A stretch of DNA of 64,000 nt from an uncultured Eubacteriales bacterium (GTDB lineage Bacteria; Bacillota; Clostridia; Lachnospirales; Cellulosilyticaceae). The position numbers were made by a program, and so were the translations under genes. This document shows, piece by piece, positions 44,642 through 52,740 of this stretch (positions are counted from its first letter, which is position 1; each line of letters begins with the position of its first letter). The stretch is from contig URVM01000002.1 in NCBI GenBank assembly GCA_900551325.1, positions 376,202 to 440,201 of the forward strand. Direction: 5' to 3'. Under the pieces are notes generated by a model, which saw nothing but the letters and a program-made list of their open reading frames with translations, was not told the origin of the DNA and made no database searches.

Positions 44642-45217
44642 TTAATAATTCTCTCTTGATAAGTCTATATACCAAAAGTCATTTTCATAGCGTGTAGTAA
44701 CTACCATACCTGTATGTACGTTAAACTTCCAGAACATATCTAAGTTTCCACCTAGCATATAACTAAGGGCCATACGAATTGTACCAGCATGACAAATAAC
44801 AATAGCATCTTCATTATTTTCTTCTAACTCACGAATAAAGCTAACGACCCGCTCATATTGCATAATGGCACTTTCGCCTTCTGGAATTTCATAGTGCTTC
44901 CAGTCTTTATCCCACTCTTTTCTTTCTATAGGGTATTTGCGTCCAATCTCTCTATAGTTTAGTCCTTCAAATATCCCCATATTACGTTCTAGAAGTCTAG
45001 CATCAACTTTAAAATATACATTAGAAAATAAGAGTCCTGCTGTTTCTATAGCCCTAGCTGCAGGACTTGTATATACATTGATACAGTTATCAAAACTTGT
45101 TTGTATAGCCTTTACTTCTTTTATACCTTCTGGTGTTAGGCGAGCATCTAATTTACCATAGTAATTATTTTTCTCATTTTGCTCCGTCTTACCGTGTCTT
45201 ACCCAGTATATTTTCAT
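44642..45217 (-). CDS. cobC: Histidine phosphatase, probable alpha-ribazole phosphatase CobC
   Basis: About 191 residues from the ATG at 45217, eight bases after AAGGAG; GTG at 45226 overlaps the site. Phosphoglycerate-mutase fold with catalytic His in WVRHGKTEQN, the EN..YG..D loop, Glu in LLERNMGIFEGLNY and second His in IVICHAGTIR. The cobalamin context points to alpha-ribazole-5'-phosphate phosphatase. Confidence 0.88.
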   Translation of the reverse strand: MKIYWVRHGKTEQNEKNNYYGKLDARLTPEGIKEVKAIQTSFDNCINVYTSPAARAIETAGLLFSNVYFKVDARLLERNMGIFEGLNYREIGRKYPIERKEWDKDWKHYEIPEGESAIMQYERVVSFIRELEENNEDAIVICHAGTIRMALSYMLGGNLDMFWKFNVHTGMVVTTRYENDFWYIDLSRENY

Positions 45218-45256
45218 CGTCACCACTCCTTATATTTTTATTAACAATGAAAAAAT

Positions 45257-46321
45257 TTAATACCTTATTTGTTTCAAAGTATTTATTAATATTTGATTTT
45301 GTTCATGCTTCTTAATACCTATACGGTAATAGTCTTCGCTAAGTCCTTTGTAGTTGCCACAATGTCTAATTAAAATACCTTTTTCCATAAGCTTTTCTTT
45401 TAAGCCTAAAATAGGTGATTTAAATAACAAGTAATTGGCACAAGAAGGATAACATTTAAATCCTAAGGTGGTAAGACTTTCTTTCATGTAAACCATCTCT
45501 TCTTCTATTATTCGTCTCGTTTCATCTTCATAAGCCTTATCCTCCAAGGCTACTACACCGGCTAGCTGGGCAAGTCCTGATACAGCCCATGGTTGAGCTG
45601 ATTTTTCTACTTGTTCTTTAAGCTTAATATCACCAAAGAATCCATAGCCTAATCTAAGTCCTGCCATAGCATAAAACTTTGTAAAGGCTTTTAATATAAC
45701 TAAACACTTAAAGTTTCTAATCTCTTTTACTAAACTATAATTTGAAGCATTGTTTACAAATTCCATAAAGCATTCATCTACTATGAGTTTAATCCCAAGC
45801 TTTTCACACTTTTCTAGTACCTTCATTAAGAAATCCTTTGAAGTGACTTGTCCTGTTGGATTATTAGGATTACATAGCCATACCATATCTAATCCTGGTG
45901 TTATATAGTTTAGAAAGTCTCCTTGTACCTTAAAGTGATCTTCTTCTTTTAATAGATAATGTTCTATTTCACATCCTACTTGCTCAAGTGCCTCGGCATA
46001 TTCAGCAAAGGTAGGTGCTAAAACTAAAGCACGTTTTGGCTTACATACATAAGCTAATCTAAAGATTAAATCAGCAGCTCCATTACCGCATAAAATGCGT
46101 TCTTCTTCTAATTTATAAACCTTACTTAAAGCACCTACTAGCTTTCTACAAAGGGGGTCAGGATATCTAATAGCCAAATCAATTTGGTCTATTAAAGATT
46201 TTCTTACCTTTGGTGATAAACCTAAAGGATTAATATTTACAGAGAAATCTAAGATTTCTTCGTCTTTACAATCTAGTTGTTGGGCGAGTGAGAAAATATC
46301 GCCACCATGTATTAATGTCAT
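45257..46321 (-). CDS. cobD: Threonine-phosphate decarboxylase CobD
   Basis: About 354 residues from the ATG at 46321 (AAAGGAG five bases upstream). PLP fold-type I, close to HisC: HGGDIF at the N-terminus, LDFSVNINPLGLSPKV, WLCNPNNPTGQ, LIVDECFMEF, and PLP lysine in LKAFTKFYAMAGLRLGYGF. HGGD at the start and the flanking cbiB gene favour CobD over HisC. Makes aminopropanol phosphate for the cobinamide side chain. Confidence 0.92.
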   Translation of the reverse strand: MTLIHGGDIFSLAQQLDCKDEEILDFSVNINPLGLSPKVRKSLIDQIDLAIRYPDPLCRKLVGALSKVYKLEEERILCGNGAADLIFRLAYVCKPKRALVLAPTFAEYAEALEQVGCEIEHYLLKEEDHFKVQGDFLNYITPGLDMVWLCNPNNPTGQVTSKDFLMKVLEKCEKLGIKLIVDECFMEFVNNASNYSLVKEIRNFKCLVILKAFTKFYAMAGLRLGYGFFGDIKLKEQVEKSAQPWAVSGLAQLAGVVALEDKAYEDETRRIIEEEMVYMKESLTTLGFKCYPSCANYLLFKSPILGLKEKLMEKGILIRHCGNYKGLSEDYYRIGIKKHEQNQILINTLKQIRY

Positions 46322-46337
46322 ATGCACTCCTTTATTT

Positions 46338-47306
46338 TTAAAGCCCTATCACAATGAGCATTCTTACTAATACAAAAAGAATAAGCCCTACTATACAAGT
46401 TACATACATAAGCTTGTTCGTTCTTTTAATATCTTCTACTTCTACTTGGCGTATAGCATCTCCTATTGTAGGCTTTTCACATTTTATTCCAAAGTAATAA
46501 GCATCACCTGCTAGTTGTATATTTAAGGCCCCAGCACAAGCTGCTTCAGTATGAGCACTATTTGGACTTTTGTGGTTATATCTATCTCTTTTATAAATAG
46601 TGTAAGCACCTTTTAAATTCATACCACAAAGGCCACTTGCTAAAATCATTAAATACCCACTTATTCTAGCTGGAATATAATTTACTACATCATCTAGCTT
46701 AGCACCAAAGGTACCAAAATATTCATATTTCTCATTTTTGTAACCAATCATAGAGTCTAGTGTATTAATAGCTTTGTACATAAAAGCTAGAGGCACCCCA
46801 CCTATTACTAAGTAAAATAAAGGACCTATAATACCATCAGAAGTATTTTCTGCAACGGTTTCTATAGCCGCCTTAGCTATACCTTCTTCATCTAGACTTT
46901 TGGTATCTCTTCCTACAATCATACTTACTGCATATCTAGCACCTTCTAAGTCACCAGCCTTAAGTGCCCCGTACACTTTCATACTTTCATCTTTTAAGCT
47001 TTTTGTAGCTAGGAGCTGATAAGCTAGTATGATTTCTACTAAAGTTCCAAGCCAAGGATTGATCCATCCTCCTACCTTTATAAGGAGTGTACTTGCAAAA
47101 ACAGTTATCCCTACAACACCTATAACTAAAAGTATACCACCAACTCTTTCTCCTTCTTTTGTCTTTGGTAGCCTTTTTCGTATAAGTACTTCTCCTTTAC
47201 TAATAAGCATACCTATCCATCTAACAGGATGAGGCCAGTTATGAGGATCACCTAAAATAAGATCTAATATAAAACCGCCTATTGCTACTAAAATAATATG
47301 TTCCAT
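46338..47306 (-). CDS. cbiB: Adenosylcobinamide-phosphate synthase CbiB
   Basis: 322 residues with several membrane helices. DLILGDPHNWPHPVRWIG near the N-terminus, MIVGRDTKSLDEEGIAKAAIETVAENTSDGIIGPLFY and RDRYNHKSPNSAHTEAACAGAL. Attaches aminopropanol phosphate to cobyric acid. 16 bp before cobD. Confidence 0.95.
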   Translation of the reverse strand: MEHIILVAIGGFILDLILGDPHNWPHPVRWIGMLISKGEVLIRKRLPKTKEGERVGGILLVIGVVGITVFASTLLIKVGGWINPWLGTLVEIILAYQLLATKSLKDESMKVYGALKAGDLEGARYAVSMIVGRDTKSLDEEGIAKAAIETVAENTSDGIIGPLFYLVIGGVPLAFMYKAINTLDSMIGYKNEKYEYFGTFGAKLDDVVNYIPARISGYLMILASGLCGMNLKGAYTIYKRDRYNHKSPNSAHTEAACAGALNIQLAGDAYYFGIKCEKPTIGDAIRQVEVEDIKRTNKLMYVTCIVGLILFVLVRMLIVIGL

Positions 47307-47325
47307 AATACCTTCTTTCTAATCC

Positions 47326-48126
47326 TTATAAAAAGAGTAATAAGGTTAATAAATCCATGTAATTATCTGTTGTAAAAGAAATAGTAAATTCATCTATTTG
47401 TCTTGCATTTGGATAGAAAGAATACTTATAAGCATCTTCATGTCTATTAAAAACAACTTTTAAATTAAATACATCTGGAATACTAATATTACTTGCCCAT
47501 CCAATTGTTTTAAGCTGGGTTAAACTTTCTTTTACTGTTTTTTGAATACGTTCTTTAGCAAGTTCTGGGTGAATACTTACTACGCCACCTCCAAAACCTT
47601 CTTGTACTGCTACTGTCTTAATGGTTGGGTCAAACTCACTTACACTTCTAATAAGTCCTCCATCTCCTGTTACTGCAATGATAGGTACACTAAGTAAGTA
47701 AGCTACGTATGCATATAATGTAAATTCACTAGCTGGTTCATCATTTAAATAAATGCCTCTTATAGTCTTTGGAAAAAGTGTGTGAGCAAGAGGTGAAGTG
47801 TTAGCTAGTCCATTGCTATGGTAGCCAATAAAAATAATACCATCAAAAGTGTCATCTAAACCTTCTACCATATTATAAGGATGATTACTCCATCCTGACA
47901 TAAGCTTTGCATTTTTAGGTAATTGTTCTTGGATTAAATTATAACCATTTCCATGTGCATCTTTAATAACAAAGTCTAACGCTCCAGCTTCCATAGCACC
48001 TTTACAAGCTGCTACTACTTCTCCTGTCATACGTTCTCTTGCTTCATATGGTGGTGTGTCACTTGCTAATTGCCAATTTGAAATACCTGTAATCCCTTCA
48101 ATATCCGCTGAAATAAATATACGCAT
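47326..48126 (-). CDS. M55 family D-aminopeptidase (DppA-like)
   Basis: About 266 residues from the ATG at 48126, preceded by AGGGGGAAT; the longer frame runs into the promoter region. Zinc-binding motifs MRIFISADIEGITG (Asp8, Glu10), VIKDAHGNGYN, GYHSNG and TGDGG. M55 enzymes such as DppA cut D-amino-acid peptides. It heads the run into cbiB (19-bp gap), though its function has no clear tie to cobalamin. Confidence 0.88.
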   Translation of the reverse strand: MRIFISADIEGITGISNWQLASDTPPYEARERMTGEVVAACKGAMEAGALDFVIKDAHGNGYNLIQEQLPKNAKLMSGWSNHPYNMVEGLDDTFDGIIFIGYHSNGLANTSPLAHTLFPKTIRGIYLNDEPASEFTLYAYVAYLLSVPIIAVTGDGGLIRSVSEFDPTIKTVAVQEGFGGGVVSIHPELAKERIQKTVKESLTQLKTIGWASNISIPDVFNLKVVFNRHEDAYKYSFYPNARQIDEFTISFTTDNYMDLLTLLLFL

Positions 48127-48271
48127 AACGATTCCCCCTACAGCTTTATGTTTTAATATATTATAGTATATCAAAGCTTTTCCATTTTTTCTATTTATCT
48201 GTTATGTTTTAGTAAAAAAAGTAGTATACTAAAAAAGTAAACTTTAAAATAATTATAGAGAGGATTAGATT

Positions 48272-50071
48272 ATGTCTACAAAAAATATTCCAACACGCGA
48301 GCAAGTTGCTGTAGAAGATACTTGGCGCTTAGAAGATCTCTTTGAATCTGATCTAAAACTTCAAGAAGCAATTAAAACAGCAAAAACTTTATTAGAAGAT
48401 TTTCCACCTTATAAAGACCGTGTAACATCTGATTCTAAGACTTTACTTGAAGTACTTCAAAAATCTGATGCTGCTTCTATGCTTATAGAAAAAATCTATA
48501 TTTATAGCCATATGCGCTTACATCAAGATGGTGCCAATAGCTTTTATCAAGATTTAGCAAGTCAAAGTGAAAAACTTATGGTAGACCTTGAAACTTCTAC
48601 TTCTTTTATAAGCCCTGAAATAAGTAGCTTATCTTTAGAAACAGTTGAGCATTTTATTAAAGATACACCTGAGCTTTCACTTTATAAACGTGTACTAGAA
48701 GAAATTTTACGTCAAAAAGAACATATCTTAGATGCTAAAACAGAAGACTTACTTTCTAAATTTGGTGAAATTACAACTGCTCCAAGTAATACCTACGCTA
48801 TGTTTAATAATGCTGATTTAAAATTCCCTACAATAGAAGATGAAGAGGGACACCAAGTACGTATTACTCATGGTAATTTTATTAGTCTTTTAGAAAGTCA
48901 TAACCGCACAGTTAGAGAAGCTGCCTTTACAGGTGTTTATAACTCTTATAGTGGTTTTAAAAATACAATAGCTACTAACTTCTCTGCTAATGTAACTGGC
49001 TATAGTTTAATGTCTCGCCTTAGAAACTTTGAGACACCTATCCACTATGCACTTCATGCAAATAATATTCCTACACATGTGTATGACAACCTTATTGAAA
49101 CAGTTAACAAAAATATAGGACTTATGCACAAGTATGTAGATTTAAGAAAAGAGCGTCTTGGTGTAGATACACTTCATATGTATGATTTATTTGTACCTCT
49201 TGTAAATGACTTCAAAAAAGAAATTTCTTATGATGAAGCTTGTAGCATTATTCTAGAAGCTTTAAAACCATTAGGTGATGACTATGTAGCACAAGTTAAA
49301 GAAGCATTCGAAAGTCGTTGGGTAGATAAATACGAAAATGAAGGTAAACGCAGTGGTGCTTACTCATGGGGATGCTTTGATGCACCACATCCTTATGTGC
49401 TTATGAACTATTCTAATAACGTAGATAACTTATTTACTTTAGCTCATGAGATGGGCCATGCTATGCATAGTTACCTTTCTTCACATACACAACCTTATCC
49501 TTATGCTAACTACTGCATCTTCGTAGCTGAAGTAGCTTCTACTGTAAATGAAGCACTCCTTATGCAGTATCTTCTTAAAACTACAACAGATGAAGATTTC
49601 CATAAATATTTAGTAAACTACTTTATGGAACAATTTAGAGGTACACTCTATCGTCAAACTATGTTTGCAGAGTTTGAAAAAGCTGTTTATACACTTCATG
49701 GACAAGGTGCTACACTTACAAGTCAAACACTTTGTGACACTTACTATAACTTAGTGAAGAAATACCATGGTGAGAGTATGTGTGTAGATGAACTTATTGC
49801 TATGGAATGGGCACGTATTCCTCACTTCTATACACCATTTTATGTGTATCAATATGCTACAGGCTACTCTGCTGCCATTGCCCTTTCAGAAGGTATCTTA
49901 AAAGAAGGCCCTGAAGCGGTTAAGCGCTACAAAGCCTTCCTAAGTGGTGGATCTAGTCATGATCCTATTGATCTTCTAAAAATTGCTGGCGTAGATATGA
50001 GTTCACCTGAACCTATTGAAGCGGCCCTTAAAGTATTCGAAGGTCTTATTGAAGAAATGAAAAGCCTTTAA
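48272..50071 (+). CDS. pepF: Oligoendopeptidase F (M3 family)
   Basis: 599 residues, full length. Zinc motif HEMGH (392-396) in LFTLAHEMGHAMHSYLS, downstream Glu in FVAEVASTVNEALL, and the C-terminal YQYATGYSAAIALS. N-terminal helical domain about 1-190. Cytosolic enzyme that cuts peptides of about 7-17 residues. GAGAGGATT before the ATG. Its last four bases overlap the convergent corA-like gene. Confidence 0.95.
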   Translation: MSTKNIPTREQVAVEDTWRLEDLFESDLKLQEAIKTAKTLLEDFPPYKDRVTSDSKTLLEVLQKSDAASMLIEKIYIYSHMRLHQDGANSFYQDLASQSEKLMVDLETSTSFISPEISSLSLETVEHFIKDTPELSLYKRVLEEILRQKEHILDAKTEDLLSKFGEITTAPSNTYAMFNNADLKFPTIEDEEGHQVRITHGNFISLLESHNRTVREAAFTGVYNSYSGFKNTIATNFSANVTGYSLMSRLRNFETPIHYALHANNIPTHVYDNLIETVNKNIGLMHKYVDLRKERLGVDTLHMYDLFVPLVNDFKKEISYDEACSIILEALKPLGDDYVAQVKEAFESRWVDKYENEGKRSGAYSWGCFDAPHPYVLMNYSNNVDNLFTLAHEMGHAMHSYLSSHTQPYPYANYCIFVAEVASTVNEALLMQYLLKTTTDEDFHKYLVNYFMEQFRGTLYRQTMFAEFEKAVYTLHGQGATLTSQTLCDTYYNLVKKYHGESMCVDELIAMEWARIPHFYTPFYVYQYATGYSAAIALSEGILKEGPEAVKRYKAFLSGGSSHDPIDLLKIAGVDMSSPEPIEAALKVFEGLIEEMKSL

Positions 50072-51552
50072 CTAATACCACAGCCCCATTTAATAAGAAC
50101 AAATATACAAATTAAACTTATAGTAAGCAGAATAGTTCGGATTAATCTGGACTTTCTGCTTTTTTTGTTCCATAGGCTATAAACTAAAAGAACCATACAT
50201 ACTGGTAATATGGCATAACTATTAAACCAAAGAATAATCTCCTTATGCTTCCACCAGTCCATAAATTTTTCTTCTAAAATATTCATTCCAAAAAATCCTG
50301 TTACAAAAGTGGGGATGACGAGCGCGGTACCTACAATAGTTAGAAAGTCCATCTTCCCTTTAGATTGTGCTTGGTCAATAAGAGCTGCATATTCATGCAT
50401 CTCCTGCATTTCAAAATCTAACTCTTTAATTTCTTTAGTTACTGTAAGTTGCTTTAAAAGCTCATTGTAAATATAGCTTCCTTGTACATCTACAGTGACT
50501 TCGTTAAAATGCATCTGACTAATAAACTGAATATATACTTCATATAAGTTTTCTATAGCTTGAACTAATTCTACCTTAGGAAATTCTGCAATACGTGCAA
50601 TTTGATTACCAAAGTGTAGAAGTGATGCTTTTTGAACCAATGCCAAAAGTACAATATGATTATAAAGTTTAGTTTCTTTTCTACTTGCAGTAATACATAC
50701 TAGAGAGAATCTACTCATACCATATACCACTTTAGGTAAGTCTAAGTAACTCTCACCTTCTCTTAGTTTTTCTCTACGACTAAATAAAATAAAGCTATTC
50801 AAAAATCTTTTAGATACTTGTTCACTCTTTATTTGATTCAGTAAATCTTGGTTATTATAAACACAGAGCACAAACATTCGATTTCCAAGAAGAGGCTCCA
50901 CAAATATTTTATCTTGCTTTAGAAAGTTATATTCAAATACAAAACTTTCTCCAAAGAGTTGTCTTATAAGAGAAATCATACACATAGGTTTTTCTCTATA
51001 GTCTTCGGTAAAGTTTTCTATCATTTGATTTTTACTATCTAACTTTATAATAACCTGTTCAGGAAATAAATCTTTATGTGCTGCACTAAGTGGCAATAAA
51101 TAAGGATAAACACATTTACTAAGGCTATTAATAGCCATAACATCTTCTGGTGTATCCTCATTATAATTTTCGCAATGTAGTGTTAGTGTACCTACTCCAC
51201 TTTTATATAGCCTAAGTTCTATCCATCTAAGCTTAAGTTCATAATTCTTTTTTTCTACTGTTAATATTAAAGTACTATTAGGCTGGGTACCCATTTTCTT
51301 ATAAGTACGTACCAGCTTTTGATTTTGTATAGGGTATAACATCTGTAAGGCTGGTTTGTAAAAATATACATATTCATTATATGCCTTTTCATCTTCAATA
51401 TGAAACTCTTGCTGCTCCCAAGATTCTAGCTTATACAAAATGGGATGATCCATTTGTTTATGTTGTTTCAATGTGCCACGCCCATGCCTACTTTTAAGCT
51501 CCCATGCAAAGGGCAGTATATACACATGAGTACTTATAATACCTTTTGACAT
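50068..51552 (-). CDS. CorA-like divalent-cation channel family protein, atypical
   Basis: 494 residues; CorA is usually 310-370. A long N-terminal cytoplasmic part of about 300 residues is poorly recognised. Near the C-terminus comes the CorA hallmark: helix LTIVGTALVIPTFVTGFFGMN with GMN at 422-424, then a second helix (LWFNSYAILPVCMVLLVYSLW), and unusually a third (TILLTISLICIFVLIKW). The acidic loop after GMN (ILEEKFMDWWKHKE) is retained. Mg2+ transport is possible but not shown. Confidence 0.7.
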   Translation of the reverse strand: MSKGIISTHVYILPFAWELKSRHGRGTLKQHKQMDHPILYKLESWEQQEFHIEDEKAYNEYVYFYKPALQMLYPIQNQKLVRTYKKMGTQPNSTLILTVEKKNYELKLRWIELRLYKSGVGTLTLHCENYNEDTPEDVMAINSLSKCVYPYLLPLSAAHKDLFPEQVIIKLDSKNQMIENFTEDYREKPMCMISLIRQLFGESFVFEYNFLKQDKIFVEPLLGNRMFVLCVYNNQDLLNQIKSEQVSKRFLNSFILFSRREKLREGESYLDLPKVVYGMSRFSLVCITASRKETKLYNHIVLLALVQKASLLHFGNQIARIAEFPKVELVQAIENLYEVYIQFISQMHFNEVTVDVQGSYIYNELLKQLTVTKEIKELDFEMQEMHEYAALIDQAQSKGKMDFLTIVGTALVIPTFVTGFFGMNILEEKFMDWWKHKEIILWFNSYAILPVCMVLLVYSLWNKKSRKSRLIRTILLTISLICIFVLIKWGCGIS

Positions 51553-51648
51553 AGCCTTATCCTACCATTTTCTTTTATTTATCTTTATAGTCTATCGCTT
51601 TTATAACCAAATATGTATATTCTTAAAGATAAACTAAAAGAAGCTATC

Positions 51649-51684
51649 ACACTAAGTATAAATATTAAACTTTTTACTTAGTGT
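51649..51684 (-). terminator. Possible terminator after msrAB
   Basis: ACACTAAGTA (51649-51658) pairs with TACTTAGTGT (51675-51684), 10 perfect pairs with a 16-base loop, about 35 bp after the msrAB stop. No clear T-run follows on the minus strand. Confidence 0.5.
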
Positions 51685-51717
51685 AATAACCTCTTATAAA
51701 TAGGTTTTATAATTTAA

Positions 51718-52674
51718 TTATAATAAGTTTAAATACGCTCCGTAGCCTTCTTCTTCCATCTTATCTTTAGGAATAAACCTTAGTGCAGCAGAGTTGATAC
51801 AATATCTAAGCCCTCCCAGTTCACGTGGTCCATCTTCAAATACATGACCTAAATGACTATCAGCAAAACTACTTCTTATTTCTGTTCGGTACATACCATG
51901 AGATCTATCTTCCTTTTCATAAACACTACTTGGTGTAATAGGTCTTGCAAATGCTGGCCACCCACATCCTGAATGAAATTTATCCTTCGATGAAAACAGT
52001 GGTTTACCACTAATAATATCTACATAAATACCTTCTTCATCATGTTCATAAAAAGCATTCCCATAAGGTGGCTCTGTCCCATTTTCTCTTGTTACCCTAT
52101 ACTGAAGTGGTGTAAGTTTCTCCCTTAGTTCTTCTTCACTATAAGGTGACTTATGCCAGTGTTCATGTAAGAAATCTTTTCTTCCAGAGCCTTTATAATA
52201 ACGTTCATAGTAAAAAGGATTTTTCTTATAATAATCTTGGTGATAAGATTCTGCTGGGTAAAATTCTTCTGCTGGAACAATAGGTACTACAATAGGTTTA
52301 TCAAACAGCTTAGATTCCTCTAATTTTTCTTTATAAGCTGTAGCAGCCTCTCTTTGCTTTTCATCATGATAATAAATAGCTGTACGATAAGTCTCACCTC
52401 TATCATGGAACTGTCCATCAGGATCCGTTGGGTCAATACTTCTAAAGAAGATTTCTACTAATTCCCCATAAGGTAAGATGTCTTCATCATAAGTAATTTG
52501 TACAGCTTCTTGATGTCCTGTTTGGTGAGCACATACTTGTTCATAAGTAGGGTTGGCTACATGACCCCCTGTATACCCAGATTCAATTTTAATCACACCT
52601 GGATATTCATCAAAGGGCTTTACCATACACCAAAAACACCCTCCTGCAAAGGTAGCTTTCTTTACCTTATCCAT
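51718..52674 (-). CDS. msrAB: Fused peptide methionine sulfoxide reductase MsrA-MsrB
   Basis: 318 residues. MsrA domain (about 1-165) with catalytic FAGGCFWCMVKPF; MsrB domain (about 175-318) with SGCGWPAFARPI, the HLGHVFEDGP strand and catalytic RYCINSAALRF. The two CxxC zinc pairs of many MsrB proteins are absent. Repairs both S- and R-sulfoxides. GGAAGTGAG upstream. Confidence 0.96.
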   Translation of the reverse strand: MDKVKKATFAGGCFWCMVKPFDEYPGVIKIESGYTGGHVANPTYEQVCAHQTGHQEAVQITYDEDILPYGELVEIFFRSIDPTDPDGQFHDRGETYRTAIYYHDEKQREAATAYKEKLEESKLFDKPIVVPIVPAEEFYPAESYHQDYYKKNPFYYERYYKGSGRKDFLHEHWHKSPYSEEELREKLTPLQYRVTRENGTEPPYGNAFYEHDEEGIYVDIISGKPLFSSKDKFHSGCGWPAFARPITPSSVYEKEDRSHGMYRTEIRSSFADSHLGHVFEDGPRELGGLRYCINSAALRFIPKDKMEEEGYGAYLNLL

Positions 52675-52740
52675 TTTCTCACTTCCTTCTAAACTTTTTG
52701 CTTAGTTTCTCCCAACTTAACAAAAGTATACTATAGTATT

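Noticed and set aside
48127..48271. Cobalamin riboswitch before the cobalamin cluster
   Set aside because: Only 145 bp lie between the divergent genes and no B12-box-like sequence was seen.
52675..52740. Remnant of a jetD gene after jetC
   Set aside because: The 66-bp gap holds only the msrAB promoter region and shows no coding similarity.
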